A DNA stretch of 64,000 bases from Pseudochryseolinea flava (GTDB lineage Bacteria; Bacteroidota; Bacteroidia; Cytophagales; Cyclobacteriaceae): positions 62,001 to 126,000 of the forward strand of contig NZ_QMFY01000011.1 in NCBI RefSeq assembly GCF_003286915.1. Reading direction: 5' to 3'. Positions within the stretch are counted from its first letter, which is position 1; each line of letters opens with the position of its first letter. A program made the translations under genes and the position numbers. The notes under the pieces are model-generated. The model worked only from the letters and a program-made list of their open reading frames with translations. It had not been told where the DNA came from and made no database searches. Positions 47,784 through 56,103 of this stretch are shown one piece after another.

Positions 47784-47825
47784 AAAGAAGTAGTAATAAA
47801 AATAAAAGAATGTGTTGCTTTTCAT
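47763..47825 (-). CDS. Phe/Tyr-rich leader peptide of the aromatic operon
   Basis: A 20-codon frame from ATG at 47825 to TAG. After four residues (MKSN) and a Thr comes FFYFYYYFF, nine aromatic codons in a row (five Phe, four Tyr), then a short tail STRTGL. Such density is not expected by chance in a 20-codon frame. The ATG is about 12 bases downstream of the predicted transcription start, and the stop codon lies at the end of RNA segment 2. The peptide itself probably has no function; its translation is the sensor for Phe and Tyr supply for pheA, the aminotransferase, tyrA and the DAHP synthase downstream. Confidence 0.88.
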   Translation of the reverse strand: MKSNTFFYFYYYFFSTRTGL

Positions 47826-47838
47826 ATCAAATTGATAT
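47824..47838. promoter_or_regulatory. Palindrome at the start of the aromatic leader
   Basis: ATATCAA-A-TTGATAT is a perfect 7-1-7 inverted repeat. It covers the predicted transcription start and reaches the leader ATG. It could be an operator for a repressor, or chance in AT-rich DNA. Confidence 0.35.
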
Positions 47839-47842
47839 AAGT

Positions 47843-47875
47843 CAAAGATAAGTGCAATTTGTCAGGAGTTCCAAA
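47843..47875 (-). promoter_or_regulatory. Promoter of the aromatic operon
   Basis: On the minus strand TTTG (47875-47872), 21 bases, then TATCTTTG (47850-47843): an exact match to the Bacteroidota -33/-7 consensus. Transcription would begin at about 47836, about 12 bases before the leader ATG. The 431-base gap between pheA and the next gene on the plus strand is otherwise explained by the leader and attenuator; beyond 47875 I see nothing except AT-rich DNA. Confidence 0.75.
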
Positions 47876-48034
47876 CAGGCTTTAATCTTTTTACAAATTT
47901 TTGCAAATTTTTTAATAGAACTAATGCTTGTTAGCGATTTAATAGTCGAAATTTTCAACAGTTAACCGCCGCTTATGTGAAGTTACTGTTATGTATCGTG
48001 CTGTGCTTGTACCTTGTTTCCAAAATCAAAAAAC

Positions 48035-48466
48035 ATGAAAGCAGTTATCAAAGCCTTCTTATTTATAAGCATCATTGCGCTATTAAGTTGTGGTAACAAA
48101 CCGCAAGAAGCCGCGGGTGACCCAGTCCAAGAAGAAAGTGCGAATGCAGTTTTAGAACGTGAGATCGACAAGATTCACATGGACGCGATGGAGAAAATGG
48201 AAGAAATTCAAAAAATTCGCCGTCAGCTTAAAACGACGCTTTCGGATTCTGTGATGACTGAAACAGGCAAGGCTGCTATTGAAAAATCAATTGCTACTTT
48301 GGACTCGGCTGATAAGCTGATGATGGATTGGATGCATAAATACAATCCCCTCAACGATAGTATTGACGGCGTAGAGAAAGCGCGCGAGTATCTCGAAAAC
48401 GAAATGGTGAAGGTGAAGAAGCTAGACGCGGAAATGCAAGAGGCAATTGAAAAAGCGAAAATCTAA
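48035..48466 (+). CDS. Predicted helical lipoprotein
   Basis: A 143-residue protein. Signal sequence with lipobox LLSC (Cys20 or nearby) at about 1-20, a short acidic linker, and then long amphipathic helices to the end (EREIDKIHMDAMEKMEEIQKI and the like) with no catalytic motifs. The start is the ATG at 48035; the frame runs back 7 codons to 48014, outside the signal sequence. It is divergent from the aromatic operon, separated by about 160 bases from its promoter. Function unknown. Confidence 0.78.
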   Translation: MKAVIKAFLFISIIALLSCGNKPQEAAGDPVQEESANAVLEREIDKIHMDAMEKMEEIQKIRRQLKTTLSDSVMTETGKAAIEKSIATLDSADKLMMDWMHKYNPLNDSIDGVEKAREYLENEMVKVKKLDAEMQEAIEKAKI

Positions 48467-48573
48467 ATTCGTATTGATACAAATGGCCTAAATGGTCAAC
48501 CTCAAAGCCGGTGATCATTCAATTGCGGCATTTAAAAACTAGGCTTTCCGCTTTACCCTTTAAGCTTAAAGCT

Positions 48574-48581
48574 TATTTTTG
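48574..48581 (+). promoter_or_regulatory. -7 element of the gcvT promoter
   Basis: TATTTTTG matches TAnnTTTG exactly, 17 bases before the gcvT ATG. No clear TTTG lies at -33. Confidence 0.45.
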
Positions 48582-48598
48582 CCGCACAAACGATCGCT

Positions 48599-49687
48599 AT
48601 GGAAGACATAAAACAAGTACCGCTGAATGATCTCCACGTGAACCTTGGAGCGAAAATGGTTCCTTTTGCTGGGTATAACATGCCTGTGCGCTATTCATCC
48701 GACATTGAAGAGCATATGACGGTGCGCAATGGCGTCGGCGTGTTCGATGTTTCGCACATGGGTGAATTTACGTTGAAGGGCCCGGATGCCTTGGATCTCA
48801 TTCAACGCGTGACGAGCAACGATGCTTCAAAACTCATTGACGGCCAAGCACAATATTCATGTCTGCCGAATGAAACGGGGGGCATTGTTGATGACCTGAT
48901 CGTTTATAAAATAAAAGACAACGACTACCTCCTCGTGGTCAATGCCTCCAATATTGACAAAGACTGGAATTGGATCAGCAGGTTCAACACAAAAGGTGTA
49001 GACATGAAAAATATCTCTTCGGATATATGTCTTTTCGCCGTGCAAGGTCCTAAAGCGGTAGCGACATTACAGAAACTCACCGCCGCAGACTTAAGCGCTA
49101 TTAAATATTATCACTTCGCAATCGGTGATTTTAGTGGCGTGAAAGACGTGGTCATGTCTAATACAGGGTACACCGGTGCTGGCGGTTTTGAAATTTATGT
49201 TGATAAAGCGCACGCGGAAAAAATCTGGAAAGCAATTTTCGAAGCCGGAAAAGAATTCGACATCAAACCAATCGGGCTTGGTGCAAGGGATACACTTCGT
49301 CTCGAGATGGGTTTCTGTCTTTATGGAAATGATATCGATGACAGCACATCACCCATCGAAGGTGGCTTAGGTTGGATAACAAAGTTCACCAAAGAGTTTA
49401 CGAATTCAGCTGCGATTAAAAATCAAAAGGAAGCCGGCGTAAAACGTAAGCTTGTTGGATTTAAGATGATCGACAAAGGCATTCCGCGTCATGACTACCA
49501 AATTAAAGATGCCAGTGGAGCAGTCATTGGAAAAGTAACGTCCGGAACACAATCACCAATGCTATCGATTGGTATTGGACTTGGCTATGTTACCACAGAA
49601 AATTCATCGGTAGGAAGCGAAATCTTCATTGACGTTCGCGGCCGCGCATTAAAAGCTGTGGTGAGCAAACTCCCTTTAATAGCATAG
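48599..49687 (+). CDS. gcvT: Aminomethyltransferase (glycine cleavage T protein)
   Basis: A 362-residue protein of standard length. Family segments present: [58 protein letters not shown] and [20 protein letters not shown]. It transfers the methylene group from the aminomethyl-lipoyl H protein to tetrahydrofolate. The H and P protein genes are not in the window. A 10-bp inverted repeat lies just after its stop. Confidence 0.96.
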   Translation: MEDIKQVPLNDLHVNLGAKMVPFAGYNMPVRYSSDIEEHMTVRNGVGVFDVSHMGEFTLKGPDALDLIQRVTSNDASKLIDGQAQYSCLPNETGGIVDDLIVYKIKDNDYLLVVNASNIDKDWNWISRFNTKGVDMKNISSDICLFAVQGPKAVATLQKLTAADLSAIKYYHFAIGDFSGVKDVVMSNTGYTGAGGFEIYVDKAHAEKIWKAIFEAGKEFDIKPIGLGARDTLRLEMGFCLYGNDIDDSTSPIEGGLGWITKFTKEFTNSAAIKNQKEAGVKRKLVGFKMIDKGIPRHDYQIKDASGAVIGKVTSGTQSPMLSIGIGLGYVTTENSSVGSEIFIDVRGRALKAVVSKLPLIA

Positions 49688-49697
49688 ACTCTTCCTT

Positions 49698-49733
49698 GTT
49701 GAATGCATATATATGTTTTTATGTGCATTCAAC
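49698..49733. repeat. 10-bp inverted repeat between gcvT and comB-like gene
   Basis: GTTGAATGCA and its exact complement lie around a 16-base AT-rich loop. No U run follows on either strand, so a terminator is doubtful. An operator or an mRNA hairpin before the comB-like gene are possible. Confidence 0.45.
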
Positions 49734-49769
49734 GTTAACACATCAACACTGCAACACGTCAACGCACCT

Positions 49770-50471
49770 ATGAAAACCATCGACGTATGTCTAAGTCCTG
49801 ACTTGATGCACCTTTACAAAGTGCATGACAGAACCGTTGTTGTTGTCGATATATTTCGCGCTACATCGTGCATGACCACCGCGTTTGCACATGGCATTGG
49901 CAGCATCACACCATTTGCCAAGCTAGAAGAATGTCTGGCCATGAAAAGTAAGGGCTATTTCACTTCAGGTGAGCGTGACGGAAAAAAAGTAGATGGTTTT
50001 GACCTTGGCAATTCTCCATTCGAATACATGGCTGAAGAATTGAAAGGAAAACATATTGCCTTCACCACCACGAATGGAACACAGGCGATCGCAAAATCGA
50101 TCGGTGCCAGAGAGATTGTCGTCGGTTCATTTTTGAATTTATCCGCCGTCGTAAACTATTTACGTCAGAGCCCTAATAACATTCTTGTGGTTTGCGCTGG
50201 ATGGAAAGGCAAAGTCAATTTAGAGGACACATTATTTGCAGGCGCCATTGTTGAATTGCTGAAGGATATTTACATGCCAGAGTGTGATGCTCCAACGGCA
50301 GCACAGCATCTGTACAATCAGGCAAAGCACGATATGGTAGACTTCCTGAAAGATTCAAGCCACGTTCAGCGTCTGGCAAAATTGAACATCTACAAAGACA
50401 TTGAATTCTGCCTGACACCAGATCAATATGACGTGGTTCCGCGGTTAAAAGACGGCGTGCTTTTAGTCTAA
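49770..50471 (+). CDS. ComB-like 2-phosphosulfolactate phosphatase
   Basis: A 233-residue protein of the ComB fold: VVVVDIFRATSCMTTAFAHG near the start, SGERDGKKVDGFDLGNSPFEY, TTTNGTQAIAKS and CAGWKGKVNLEDTLFAG. Mg-dependent phosphatase of 2-phosphosulfolactate in organisms making coenzyme M; Bacteroidota make no coenzyme M, so the physiological substrate here, perhaps sulfolactate or sulfonolipid precursors, is uncertain. The start is set at the ATG at 49770; the frame extends back to an upstream ATG at 49713 that lies inside the inverted-repeat loop. It is convergent with the acyltransferase gene. Confidence 0.85.
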   Translation: MKTIDVCLSPDLMHLYKVHDRTVVVVDIFRATSCMTTAFAHGIGSITPFAKLEECLAMKSKGYFTSGERDGKKVDGFDLGNSPFEYMAEELKGKHIAFTTTNGTQAIAKSIGAREIVVGSFLNLSAVVNYLRQSPNNILVVCAGWKGKVNLEDTLFAGAIVELLKDIYMPECDAPTAAQHLYNQAKHDMVDFLKDSSHVQRLAKLNIYKDIEFCLTPDQYDVVPRLKDGVLLV

Positions 50472-50473
50472 GA

Positions 50474-51589
50474 TTATACGCGTACGTATATTTTCTTTTT
50501 ATCCATCACATATCCTATCGCCCAGTTGATCAGCATAAACGTGAGCGCGAAGGCTAGCGATGCGTTGATTGGACTCATCACGCTACCATAAAAGTCTTCA
50601 AAAAGCCAGCCGCCAAACGTTTTATCTCCCACCGGAATAATATAGAACAAAGTGATCAGTACATCAGCGAGGATGTATATGAACAAAGGATTTCGCCCGA
50701 ACACAACAAAGAAGTTTGTCCATTTTACTTTCTTGAGAATTTCGATCACGTAGATTAATGTTCCGATAAACATCATGTCGATGCCGACGGTAACAAGGAC
50801 GAATGAACTTGTCCAAAGTTTTTTATTGATTGGAAACGCCATGTGCCAGGTAAGGGCAAGCACTACTGCACCCGCACCGTACAACATCAACTTGGCAATC
50901 GTCTCAAAATTATTTCCATTTTTTCTAATGAAGTCGCCAGCGAGGTATCCGAATGTAACATTGACAATCGCAGGTAACGTGCTGAGAATTCCTTCAGGAT
51001 CGAAAGCAACACCCTCACCATGATAAAGATGATTATCACCTAACAGCAATTTATCCATGTCGTTTCCAATAAATCCTGAGAGGCTGTACGGATCATTGGG
51101 ATCTCCAAACGCATATACGACGATCCAGTACCCCAACAATAACAGTCCACTGATAATGACGATAAGATTTTTCGAGCAATAGTGAATAATAATAGAAGCG
51201 AAGAAATAACACAACGCGATTCGTTGAAGCACGCCTGGTATACGCGTATGTCCAATCGCTTTAAACTCACCTGTTCCAAAATTGTAAAACGGGAACCATG
51301 ACAAGAGGTAGCCGATCAAAAAGATGATACACAGACGTTTTATAGTTCGCGTCCAAAAGATACTTTCCCCTTGTCCTTCATACTTATACATCACGAAAGC
51401 CAACGCATTGCCGACTGCAAATAAGAAAGATGGAAATACCAGATCAGTAGGTGTGAATCCATGCCATGGCGCGTGTTCTAGCGGTGCATAGATGTGGCCC
51501 CAACTACCTGGGGAGTTTACAATGATCATAAAGCACACGGTCATGCCTCTGAAAACATCGAGTGCGAGATAGCGCTGATTTTCTGCCAT
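50474..51589 (-). CDS. Multi-pass membrane acyltransferase family protein (DUF5009/HGSNAT type)
   Basis: A 371-residue protein with about ten membrane helices. The opening YLALDVFRGMTVCFMIIVNSPG with WGHIYAPLEHAPWHGFTPTDLVFPSFLF is the signature of bacterial relatives of heparan-alpha-glucosaminide N-acetyltransferase; the His in WHGFT region is a candidate for acetyl transfer. It would acetylate an exported sugar across the membrane; the acceptor is unknown. The start is at the ATG at 51589 (MAENQRY); the longer frame begins at a GTG at 51649 with an atypical leader. Confidence 0.85.
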   Translation of the reverse strand: MAENQRYLALDVFRGMTVCFMIIVNSPGSWGHIYAPLEHAPWHGFTPTDLVFPSFLFAVGNALAFVMYKYEGQGESIFWTRTIKRLCIIFLIGYLLSWFPFYNFGTGEFKAIGHTRIPGVLQRIALCYFFASIIIHYCSKNLIVIISGLLLLGYWIVVYAFGDPNDPYSLSGFIGNDMDKLLLGDNHLYHGEGVAFDPEGILSTLPAIVNVTFGYLAGDFIRKNGNNFETIAKLMLYGAGAVVLALTWHMAFPINKKLWTSSFVLVTVGIDMMFIGTLIYVIEILKKVKWTNFFVVFGRNPLFIYILADVLITLFYIIPVGDKTFGGWLFEDFYGSVMSPINASLAFALTFMLINWAIGYVMDKKKIYVRV

Positions 51590-51719
51590 AGGTGTCGGAA
51601 TAAAGTTCTCTACTAAACTGTGGCAAATTTCCCATAGGCGCAAGAGCACATGGACACACTTTTATTATTCGAATGCGACAGATATTGAATTGCGTGATTT
51701 AGCGCATTAAGTAAACTGC

Positions 51720-52046
51720 TTACTGAAGCTTGGGGTTATCGCGGTGGCGGTCTTTATCACGTATTGTCTTCTTCTCAAGGTTTCGTTTGAAAGATTCTTC
51801 GAGGTTAACACCGGTTTGATTTGCCAGACAAATAACCACCCACAACACATCGGCAAGTTCATCGCCTAGATCCTTGCCCTTATCAGATTCTTTTTCTGAC
51901 TGCTCTCCGTAACGACGTGCAATAATCCGCGCAACTTCGCCTACCTCCTCCGTTAGGACAGCCATGTTCGTGAGCTCGCTAAAATATCGAACCCCAATTG
52001 TTTTTATCCATTCATCAACTTGTTGCTGTGCTTGTTCTATGGTCAT
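51720..52046 (-). CDS. MazG-like nucleotide pyrophosphohydrolase
   Basis: A 108-residue protein of the single-domain MazG type. The metal site is EEVGEVAR followed by DLGDELADVLWVV, giving the ExxE...ExxD pattern. It would hydrolyse (d)NTPs to monophosphates, in nucleotide-pool cleaning. It follows the VanX-like gene by about 20 bases on the same strand. Confidence 0.9.
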   Translation of the reverse strand: MTIEQAQQQVDEWIKTIGVRYFSELTNMAVLTEEVGEVARIIARRYGEQSEKESDKGKDLGDELADVLWVVICLANQTGVNLEESFKRNLEKKTIRDKDRHRDNPKLQ

Positions 52047-52066
52047 GTAGTGTGTGTTGGAAGGGT

Positions 52067-52741
52067 TTATGGTAATTCTTCAAAATCGATATCGAGCACT
52101 TCATATTGTCGATATCCTATAAAGTCAAAATGCCACCATTCGGAACTGTTCACTTTAAACCCGTGCTTTTGCATGGCATCAATAATGAGTTTCCTGTTCT
52201 TACGGGCTTCCGGATCGCTGATAGGTGTAGAAGGCCAGGCTTCTTTTTTAAACGAATCATATGGCGTCGGCATTTTTAATTCTTCGCCAGTCTTTAGGTA
52301 GATCAACGTCATGTCGATAGCACATCCACGATTGTGACGCGAGCCGCGATAAGGTGACGCAACATAAGTTGTATCTTTATACACTTCATAAAATTTCACC
52401 GTCGCTTTATAGGGTCGGTAAGCATCGAAGATTTTTATTCCCAACCCTTGCGTCTCTAGATCCGCCTGGACTTTTTTCAACGCATCGGCTACCGGTTTTC
52501 GCGCATACGCTTTGGAGAGATTGTAAATTTGTTCACCTGTAAAATTATTCGTTGTCGCATACCGTATGTCTAGCACAATACCAGGAATGTGCTTCTCTAA
52601 GTCGATCAACGTTTTCTTCGGATCGAGTTTTATCGCTCTCAAATAGTCTGCCTTGTTCGAAACCTTTAAGCCATACTTATTTTGGGCCACAACAAGCGAC
52701 GTAATACAAAGGCAAAACAATGCAGCGACAATATTTTTCAT
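52067..52741 (-). CDS. VanX-like D-alanyl-D-alanine dipeptidase
   Basis: A 224-residue exported M15D peptidase (signal about 1-19). Zinc ligands His136 and Asp143 in SRHNRGCAID and His204 in EWWHFDF, with Glu201 as base and Arg109 in FDAYRP for the transition state: the set is complete. It hydrolyses D-Ala-D-Ala or similar dipeptides in the periplasm, where it would recover amino acids from wall turnover rather than confer vancomycin resistance; no vanHA genes are near. It lies 4 bases after the macro-domain gene. Confidence 0.93.
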   Translation of the reverse strand: MKNIVAALFCLCITSLVVAQNKYGLKVSNKADYLRAIKLDPKKTLIDLEKHIPGIVLDIRYATTNNFTGEQIYNLSKAYARKPVADALKKVQADLETQGLGIKIFDAYRPYKATVKFYEVYKDTTYVASPYRGSRHNRGCAIDMTLIYLKTGEELKMPTPYDSFKKEAWPSTPISDPEARKNRKLIIDAMQKHGFKVNSSEWWHFDFIGYRQYEVLDIDFEELP

Positions 52742-52745
52742 AGTA

Positions 52746-53258
52746 CTACTTCAAAAGATTTTGATACAACTTATAATTTTCTTCATCAAAACAGCAGAAG
52801 ATCACTTCCTCGATATACATCGCTGATGCGTCGAAACGCGTTACTGTGTCGATCGCAATTCGCGCAGCTTTTTCCTTCGGAAAATGATAAATGCCTGTGC
52901 TGATGTTTGGAAACGCAATAGTACGAACCGCATACGATGTGGCTAATTTCAAGCTATTGTGATAGGCACTCGTCAATAATTTTTCTTCATTATGATGGCC
53001 ACCATTCCATACCGGCCCTACCGTATGAATCACAAATCGCGCTTTCAGATTTCCCGCCGACGTGATCACCGCTTCACCTGTTTCGCATCCTCCTTGTTTA
53101 TTTCTGATGAGCATACATTCGGCTAAAATTTTCGGTCCGCCAGCACGATGAATCGCGCTATCAACACCGCCACCTCCCAGCAAACTTGTATTGGCGGCGT
53201 TTACAATCGCGTCGACCGAAAGCTTTGTGATGTCTCCCTGTTGCAATATGATTTTCAT
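52746..53258 (-). CDS. Macro-domain O-acetyl-ADP-ribose deacetylase
   Basis: A 170-residue single macro domain (YmdB type). The ADP-ribose binding loops are [25 protein letters not shown] near the start and [17 protein letters not shown] at about 110-126. Such enzymes hydrolyse O-acetyl-ADP-ribose or remove ADP-ribose from acidic residues. Its start overlaps the dtd stop by 4 bases, so the two are coupled. Confidence 0.94.
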   Translation of the reverse strand: MKIILQQGDITKLSVDAIVNAANTSLLGGGGVDSAIHRAGGPKILAECMLIRNKQGGCETGEAVITSAGNLKARFVIHTVGPVWNGGHHNEEKLLTSAYHNSLKLATSYAVRTIAFPNISTGIYHFPKEKAARIAIDTVTRFDASAMYIEEVIFCCFDEENYKLYQNLLK

Positions 53259-53707
53259 ACCTTGTTCTTGGTATCGATAACAATGGTTACGGGGCCATCG
53301 TTCAGCAATGAAACTTTCATGTCGGCACCGAATTCGCCAGTTTGAACCGACCTTTCTAGCTGCAGTTCCACCGTGGCTACAAATTTCTCATACATCGGTA
53401 TGGCGACGTCAGGCTTTGATGCTTTTAAATACGAAGGACGATTACCCTTCTTTGTACTTGCATGCAATGTAAATTGGCTTACAACAATCACGTCGCCGGC
53501 AATATCTTTGACACTAAGGTTCATCACACCAGCATCATCGTTAAAGATTCTCAGGTTGATGATTTTCGCAGAAAGCCATTCGATATCTTCTGCGTTGTCG
53601 GCGTCCTCAATTCCTACTAAAACCAAGAGTCCTTTTTTTATAGAAGACTTCACCACGCCATCAATCGTTACAGAAGCTTGTGAAACCCGTTGAACAACTG
53701 CGATCAT
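53255..53707 (-). CDS. dtd: D-aminoacyl-tRNA deacylase
   Basis: A 150-residue protein of exact family length. Opening [17 protein letters not shown], the catalytic-region motif VSQFTLHA with GNRPSY, and the chirality-gate motif NDGPVT near the C-terminus are all there. It frees tRNA from D-amino acids. It is linked to the macro-domain and VanX-like genes. Confidence 0.97.
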   Translation of the reverse strand: MIAVVQRVSQASVTIDGVVKSSIKKGLLVLVGIEDADNAEDIEWLSAKIINLRIFNDDAGVMNLSVKDIAGDVIVVSQFTLHASTKKGNRPSYLKASKPDVAIPMYEKFVATVELQLERSVQTGEFGADMKVSLLNDGPVTIVIDTKNKV

Positions 53708-53719
53708 TCTTGCTGTTAA

Positions 53720-54358
53720 TTAAAACTGTTGCAAATCTTTCGATTCATGAATAAATAATCCAGGCTGTTCTTTGGATGCAAATGAAAGCATTGCCCGCGC
53801 CACTTTCGCCGACTCTATTGCTTTGAAGCGTTTCGGAATTAAAAATCCAAAGTACTTATAGATGAACTTAGCGGAATCTTCACCGGCACGTTTTTCATCA
53901 CGTGATCCAAGCAACAGCGATGGTCTAAAAACATGAACGGTAGGAAAGCCAACATCTTCAATCGCTTCTTCAATTTCGCCCTTTACCTGATTATAATAAA
54001 TAGAAGACTTTTTATCAGCGCCCAACGCAGACACTAGCAGATATTGTTTTGCTCCTTCAGCTTTGCAAAGTTTTGCTAAGAGTAATGGATAATAAAAGTC
54101 AACTTGATAAAATTGTTCCTTCGAGCCAGCTTTCGCCATGGTTGTACCCAAACAACAAAAGACATCATCGGCAATCAAGTGTGTTGATCTTTCGCCGATT
54201 GCGCCGAACTCCGTTTTGATTTGAGTAAGCTTCGGATGTTGTGGTAAATCTGTTCTCGTTACGGCGATAACTTTTGAATATCGTTCGCTAGCCAAGAGCA
54301 ACTGAAGTAGTTGCTTTCCGATTAGCCCCGTGCTGCCTGCGATTAGCGCTGTCTTCAT
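53720..54358 (-). CDS. NAD(P)-binding oxidoreductase (SDR, NmrA/HTATIP2-like)
   Basis: A 212-residue Rossmann protein. Nucleotide motif AGSTGLIG at 7-14; the central YYNQVKGEIEEAI supplies a Tyr-xxx-Lys pair; FRPSLLLGSRDEKR follows. Length and the order of motifs match small NAD(P)H-binding epimerase-like proteins. Substrate unknown. It overlaps the preceding YkvA-family gene by 4 bases and lies 12 bases before dtd. Confidence 0.85.
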   Translation of the reverse strand: MKTALIAGSTGLIGKQLLQLLLASERYSKVIAVTRTDLPQHPKLTQIKTEFGAIGERSTHLIADDVFCCLGTTMAKAGSKEQFYQVDFYYPLLLAKLCKAEGAKQYLLVSALGADKKSSIYYNQVKGEIEEAIEDVGFPTVHVFRPSLLLGSRDEKRAGEDSAKFIYKYFGFLIPKRFKAIESAKVARAMLSFASKEQPGLFIHESKDLQQF

Positions 54359-54768
54359 AGCGCTTCAATTGAGATTTGATTTGCTTTCTCCCACGCTACG
54401 AATTTTTGTACTTCGTCGGAAACACTTTTGTAAACGGTTGTTAAAATACCCAGATCATCCGTGATGCCGAGTCCTGGTATCCAATCCGGAATAAGATCGA
54501 TGGGATTTACAAAGTATATTACAGCGGCAGCGATCAACAGCAAAGCTTTCCAAGGTACCTCTCGATACTTTCCCGTAGCATAAGCTTTCAACATGCGGCC
54601 CATCGTGAAGAACATTTCTTTTAGTTCACCACCTTTTACCTCTTTCCAATTAACGCTTCGAATTTTCTGTGAAAGGTCTACAACAAGTTTTAAAACACGC
54701 CCAGGTTTCCCCAACCATTTTGAAGCTTTGTTAAGGGCTATCTTAAAAAAAGGATTGTTGCTGCCCAT
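54355..54768 (-). CDS. YkvA/DUF1232 family protein
   Basis: A 137-residue protein. The DUF1232 signature (YFVNPIDLIPDWIPGLG, with DDLGILTTVYKS after it) lies at about 85-115 and includes a short membrane-binding helix; the first 75 residues are basic and helical. Its function is not known in any organism that I can name. Confidence 0.85.
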   Translation of the reverse strand: MGSNNPFFKIALNKASKWLGKPGRVLKLVVDLSQKIRSVNWKEVKGGELKEMFFTMGRMLKAYATGKYREVPWKALLLIAAAVIYFVNPIDLIPDWIPGLGITDDLGILTTVYKSVSDEVQKFVAWEKANQISIEAL

Positions 54769-54780
54769 GTTTGATATAAT

Positions 54781-55302
54781 TTAGAAAGTTTGCTGAATTT
54801 CTTTCTTGAGCTCCGACAACGCGTGTGCGATAGGGTCGACGCTTTTATTAACTGACTTCTCAAATATTTTCTTTGACAAATCAAGACTCGTGGCTTCCGG
54901 CTTCATTTCCCCTGCTGCATCGTTTATGCTTACGATCAAATCTTCCTTGGCGTTCTTCACGATATTCCAAACGTGCTCACTCATGTAGACTTGCTGCGAT
55001 ACATTATGATTATATTCATTACGAATCTCTGTCAATAGCAGTTGGTGAAATTCTCGTGCCGCGATACCTGGGGTATTTAGACGCACCAGCAGATTCTGCG
55101 GCGAAATACGCTCCAGGAATAATGTGATACGTTCATATGCCTGAAGGCGGCTTGGCAAGATCGTTTCGATGCTGCGACCGCGAACCTCAAGCTTACGCAT
55201 TTCAATTTCTTTATGTAAAAACGATCTTACAATGAGATAAGCTGCATACAAGAAAACGAAGGTGGGAACAAGAAATTTTGCAAACTCAACAAGTGCGTCC
55301 AT
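54781..55302 (-). CDS. Conserved Bacteroidota membrane-anchored protein of unknown function
   Basis: A 173-residue protein with one N-terminal helix (about 8-27) and a long helical cytosolic part (LPSRLQAYERITLFLERISP, then ITLFLERI and LRTLTEIRNEYNH-like segments). The pattern, of an anchor followed by a conserved helical domain with ERISP and NEYNHN, is typical of a Bacteroidota-specific family. No enzyme motif. It is the first gene of a minus-strand run ending at the MazG-like gene. Confidence 0.75.
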   Translation of the reverse strand: MDALVEFAKFLVPTFVFLYAAYLIVRSFLHKEIEMRKLEVRGRSIETILPSRLQAYERITLFLERISPQNLLVRLNTPGIAAREFHQLLLTEIRNEYNHNVSQQVYMSEHVWNIVKNAKEDLIVSINDAAGEMKPEATSLDLSKKIFEKSVNKSVDPIAHALSELKKEIQQTF

Positions 55303-55315
55303 AGGTAAACTAAAC

Positions 55316-55346
55316 TTTATTTAAGATTTGAAAGTTAATACTTTTG
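55316..55346 (+). promoter_or_regulatory. Promoter of the IscA-like gene
   Basis: TTTA (55316-55319), 19 bases, then TACTTTTG (55339-55346): one mismatch from the consensus overall. Transcription would begin near 55353, downstream of the TTG at 55328, which supports the ATG at 55424 as start. Confidence 0.5.
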
Positions 55347-55423
55347 CGGGAAATACTGTTGACCGATCTGGCAACACCACCAACGGTTCACGGTATATTT
55401 CTGGCGGCAAACCAATAACGAAC

Positions 55424-55747
55424 ATGTTCGATCAACTTCAACCAGTTACAATTTCCCAACGGGCAGCCGAAGAAATCCGGAAAATTATGACGTCAAAAAA
55501 TATTCCGGCCGATTATGGACTGCGTGTGGGCGTTCGTGGTGGTGGCTGCGGGGTTACGTTAATTATCGGTTTCGATAAGAAAACGGAAAAAGATCTCGCC
55601 TACATCATCGACGGTATCCCTGTATATCTTGACAAGCGACATACGATGTACATCATCGGCAAGGAAGTAGACTTCTACGAAGGGGCTGACTCACGCGGAT
55701 TTATGTTCGTTGACAGCGCCACTAAGAACGAAACCGTGTCTTCCTAG
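55424..55747 (+). CDS. HesB/IscA-family iron-sulfur protein lacking the C-terminal CxC
   Basis: A 107-residue protein of normal IscA length. The fold-marking segments are ISQRAAEEIRKIM, LRVGVRGGGCGVT (Cys42) and ADSRGFMFVD near the end. A-type carriers bind Fe-S through three Cys, one at this central place and two in a C-terminal CGCG motif. Here the C-terminus ends DSATKNETVSS with no Cys, so the usual cluster or iron site is incomplete. Start chosen at ATG 55424. Its stop and that of folB share the bases CTAG. Confidence 0.85.
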   Translation: MFDQLQPVTISQRAAEEIRKIMTSKNIPADYGLRVGVRGGGCGVTLIIGFDKKTEKDLAYIIDGIPVYLDKRHTMYIIGKEVDFYEGADSRGFMFVDSATKNETVSS

Positions 55748-56103
55748 CGACGTCGCGTCAAGAGGATCGTAGCTTTTTTGCACTTCCCTCCAATCGGCGG
55801 ATTTAATTTCGAAATCTTAAGCTCGACAATGGCCACGGGTGGAAGCATTTCCAAAACATCCGACACTATCTTTTCTGCCACCGTCTCTAATAATTTCGAG
55901 GGCTTTTCCATTTCATCTTTTACGATTTTGAAAAGCGTCTCGTAGTTCACTGTACCGCGCAGATCGTCATGCGCTGCGCCTTGCGTAAAGTCAGTCTCTA
56001 CCGCGATATCTATTTCAAAAAAATTTCCAGATTCACGTTCGTGCGGATACACACCGTGATAAGCATGAAACTCTAATCCCTCGAGGGCAATACGTCCGTT
56101 CAT
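55744..56103 (-). CDS. folB: Dihydroneopterin aldolase
   Basis: A 119-residue protein of family length. Opening LEGLEFHAYHGVYPHERESG, the pocket region VNYETLFKIVKDEM, LLETVAEKIV and the C-terminal KLNPPI. It cleaves dihydroneopterin in folate synthesis. It starts 4 bases before the end of the DivIVA-domain gene. Confidence 0.94.
   Translation of the reverse strand: MNGRIALEGLEFHAYHGVYPHERESGNFFEIDIAVETDFTQGAAHDDLRGTVNYETLFKIVKDEMEKPSKLLETVAEKIVSDVLEMLPPVAIVELKISKLNPPIGGKCKKATILLTRRR

Noticed and set aside
52067-52741. VanX-like gene as part of a vancomycin resistance cluster
   Set aside because: No vanH, vanA or vanR/vanS neighbours; exported form suits wall turnover.
55328-55423. TTG-initiated extension of the IscA-like gene
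   Set aside because: The extension is Asn/Gly/Thr-rich and covers the promoter; normal family length is reached from 55424.
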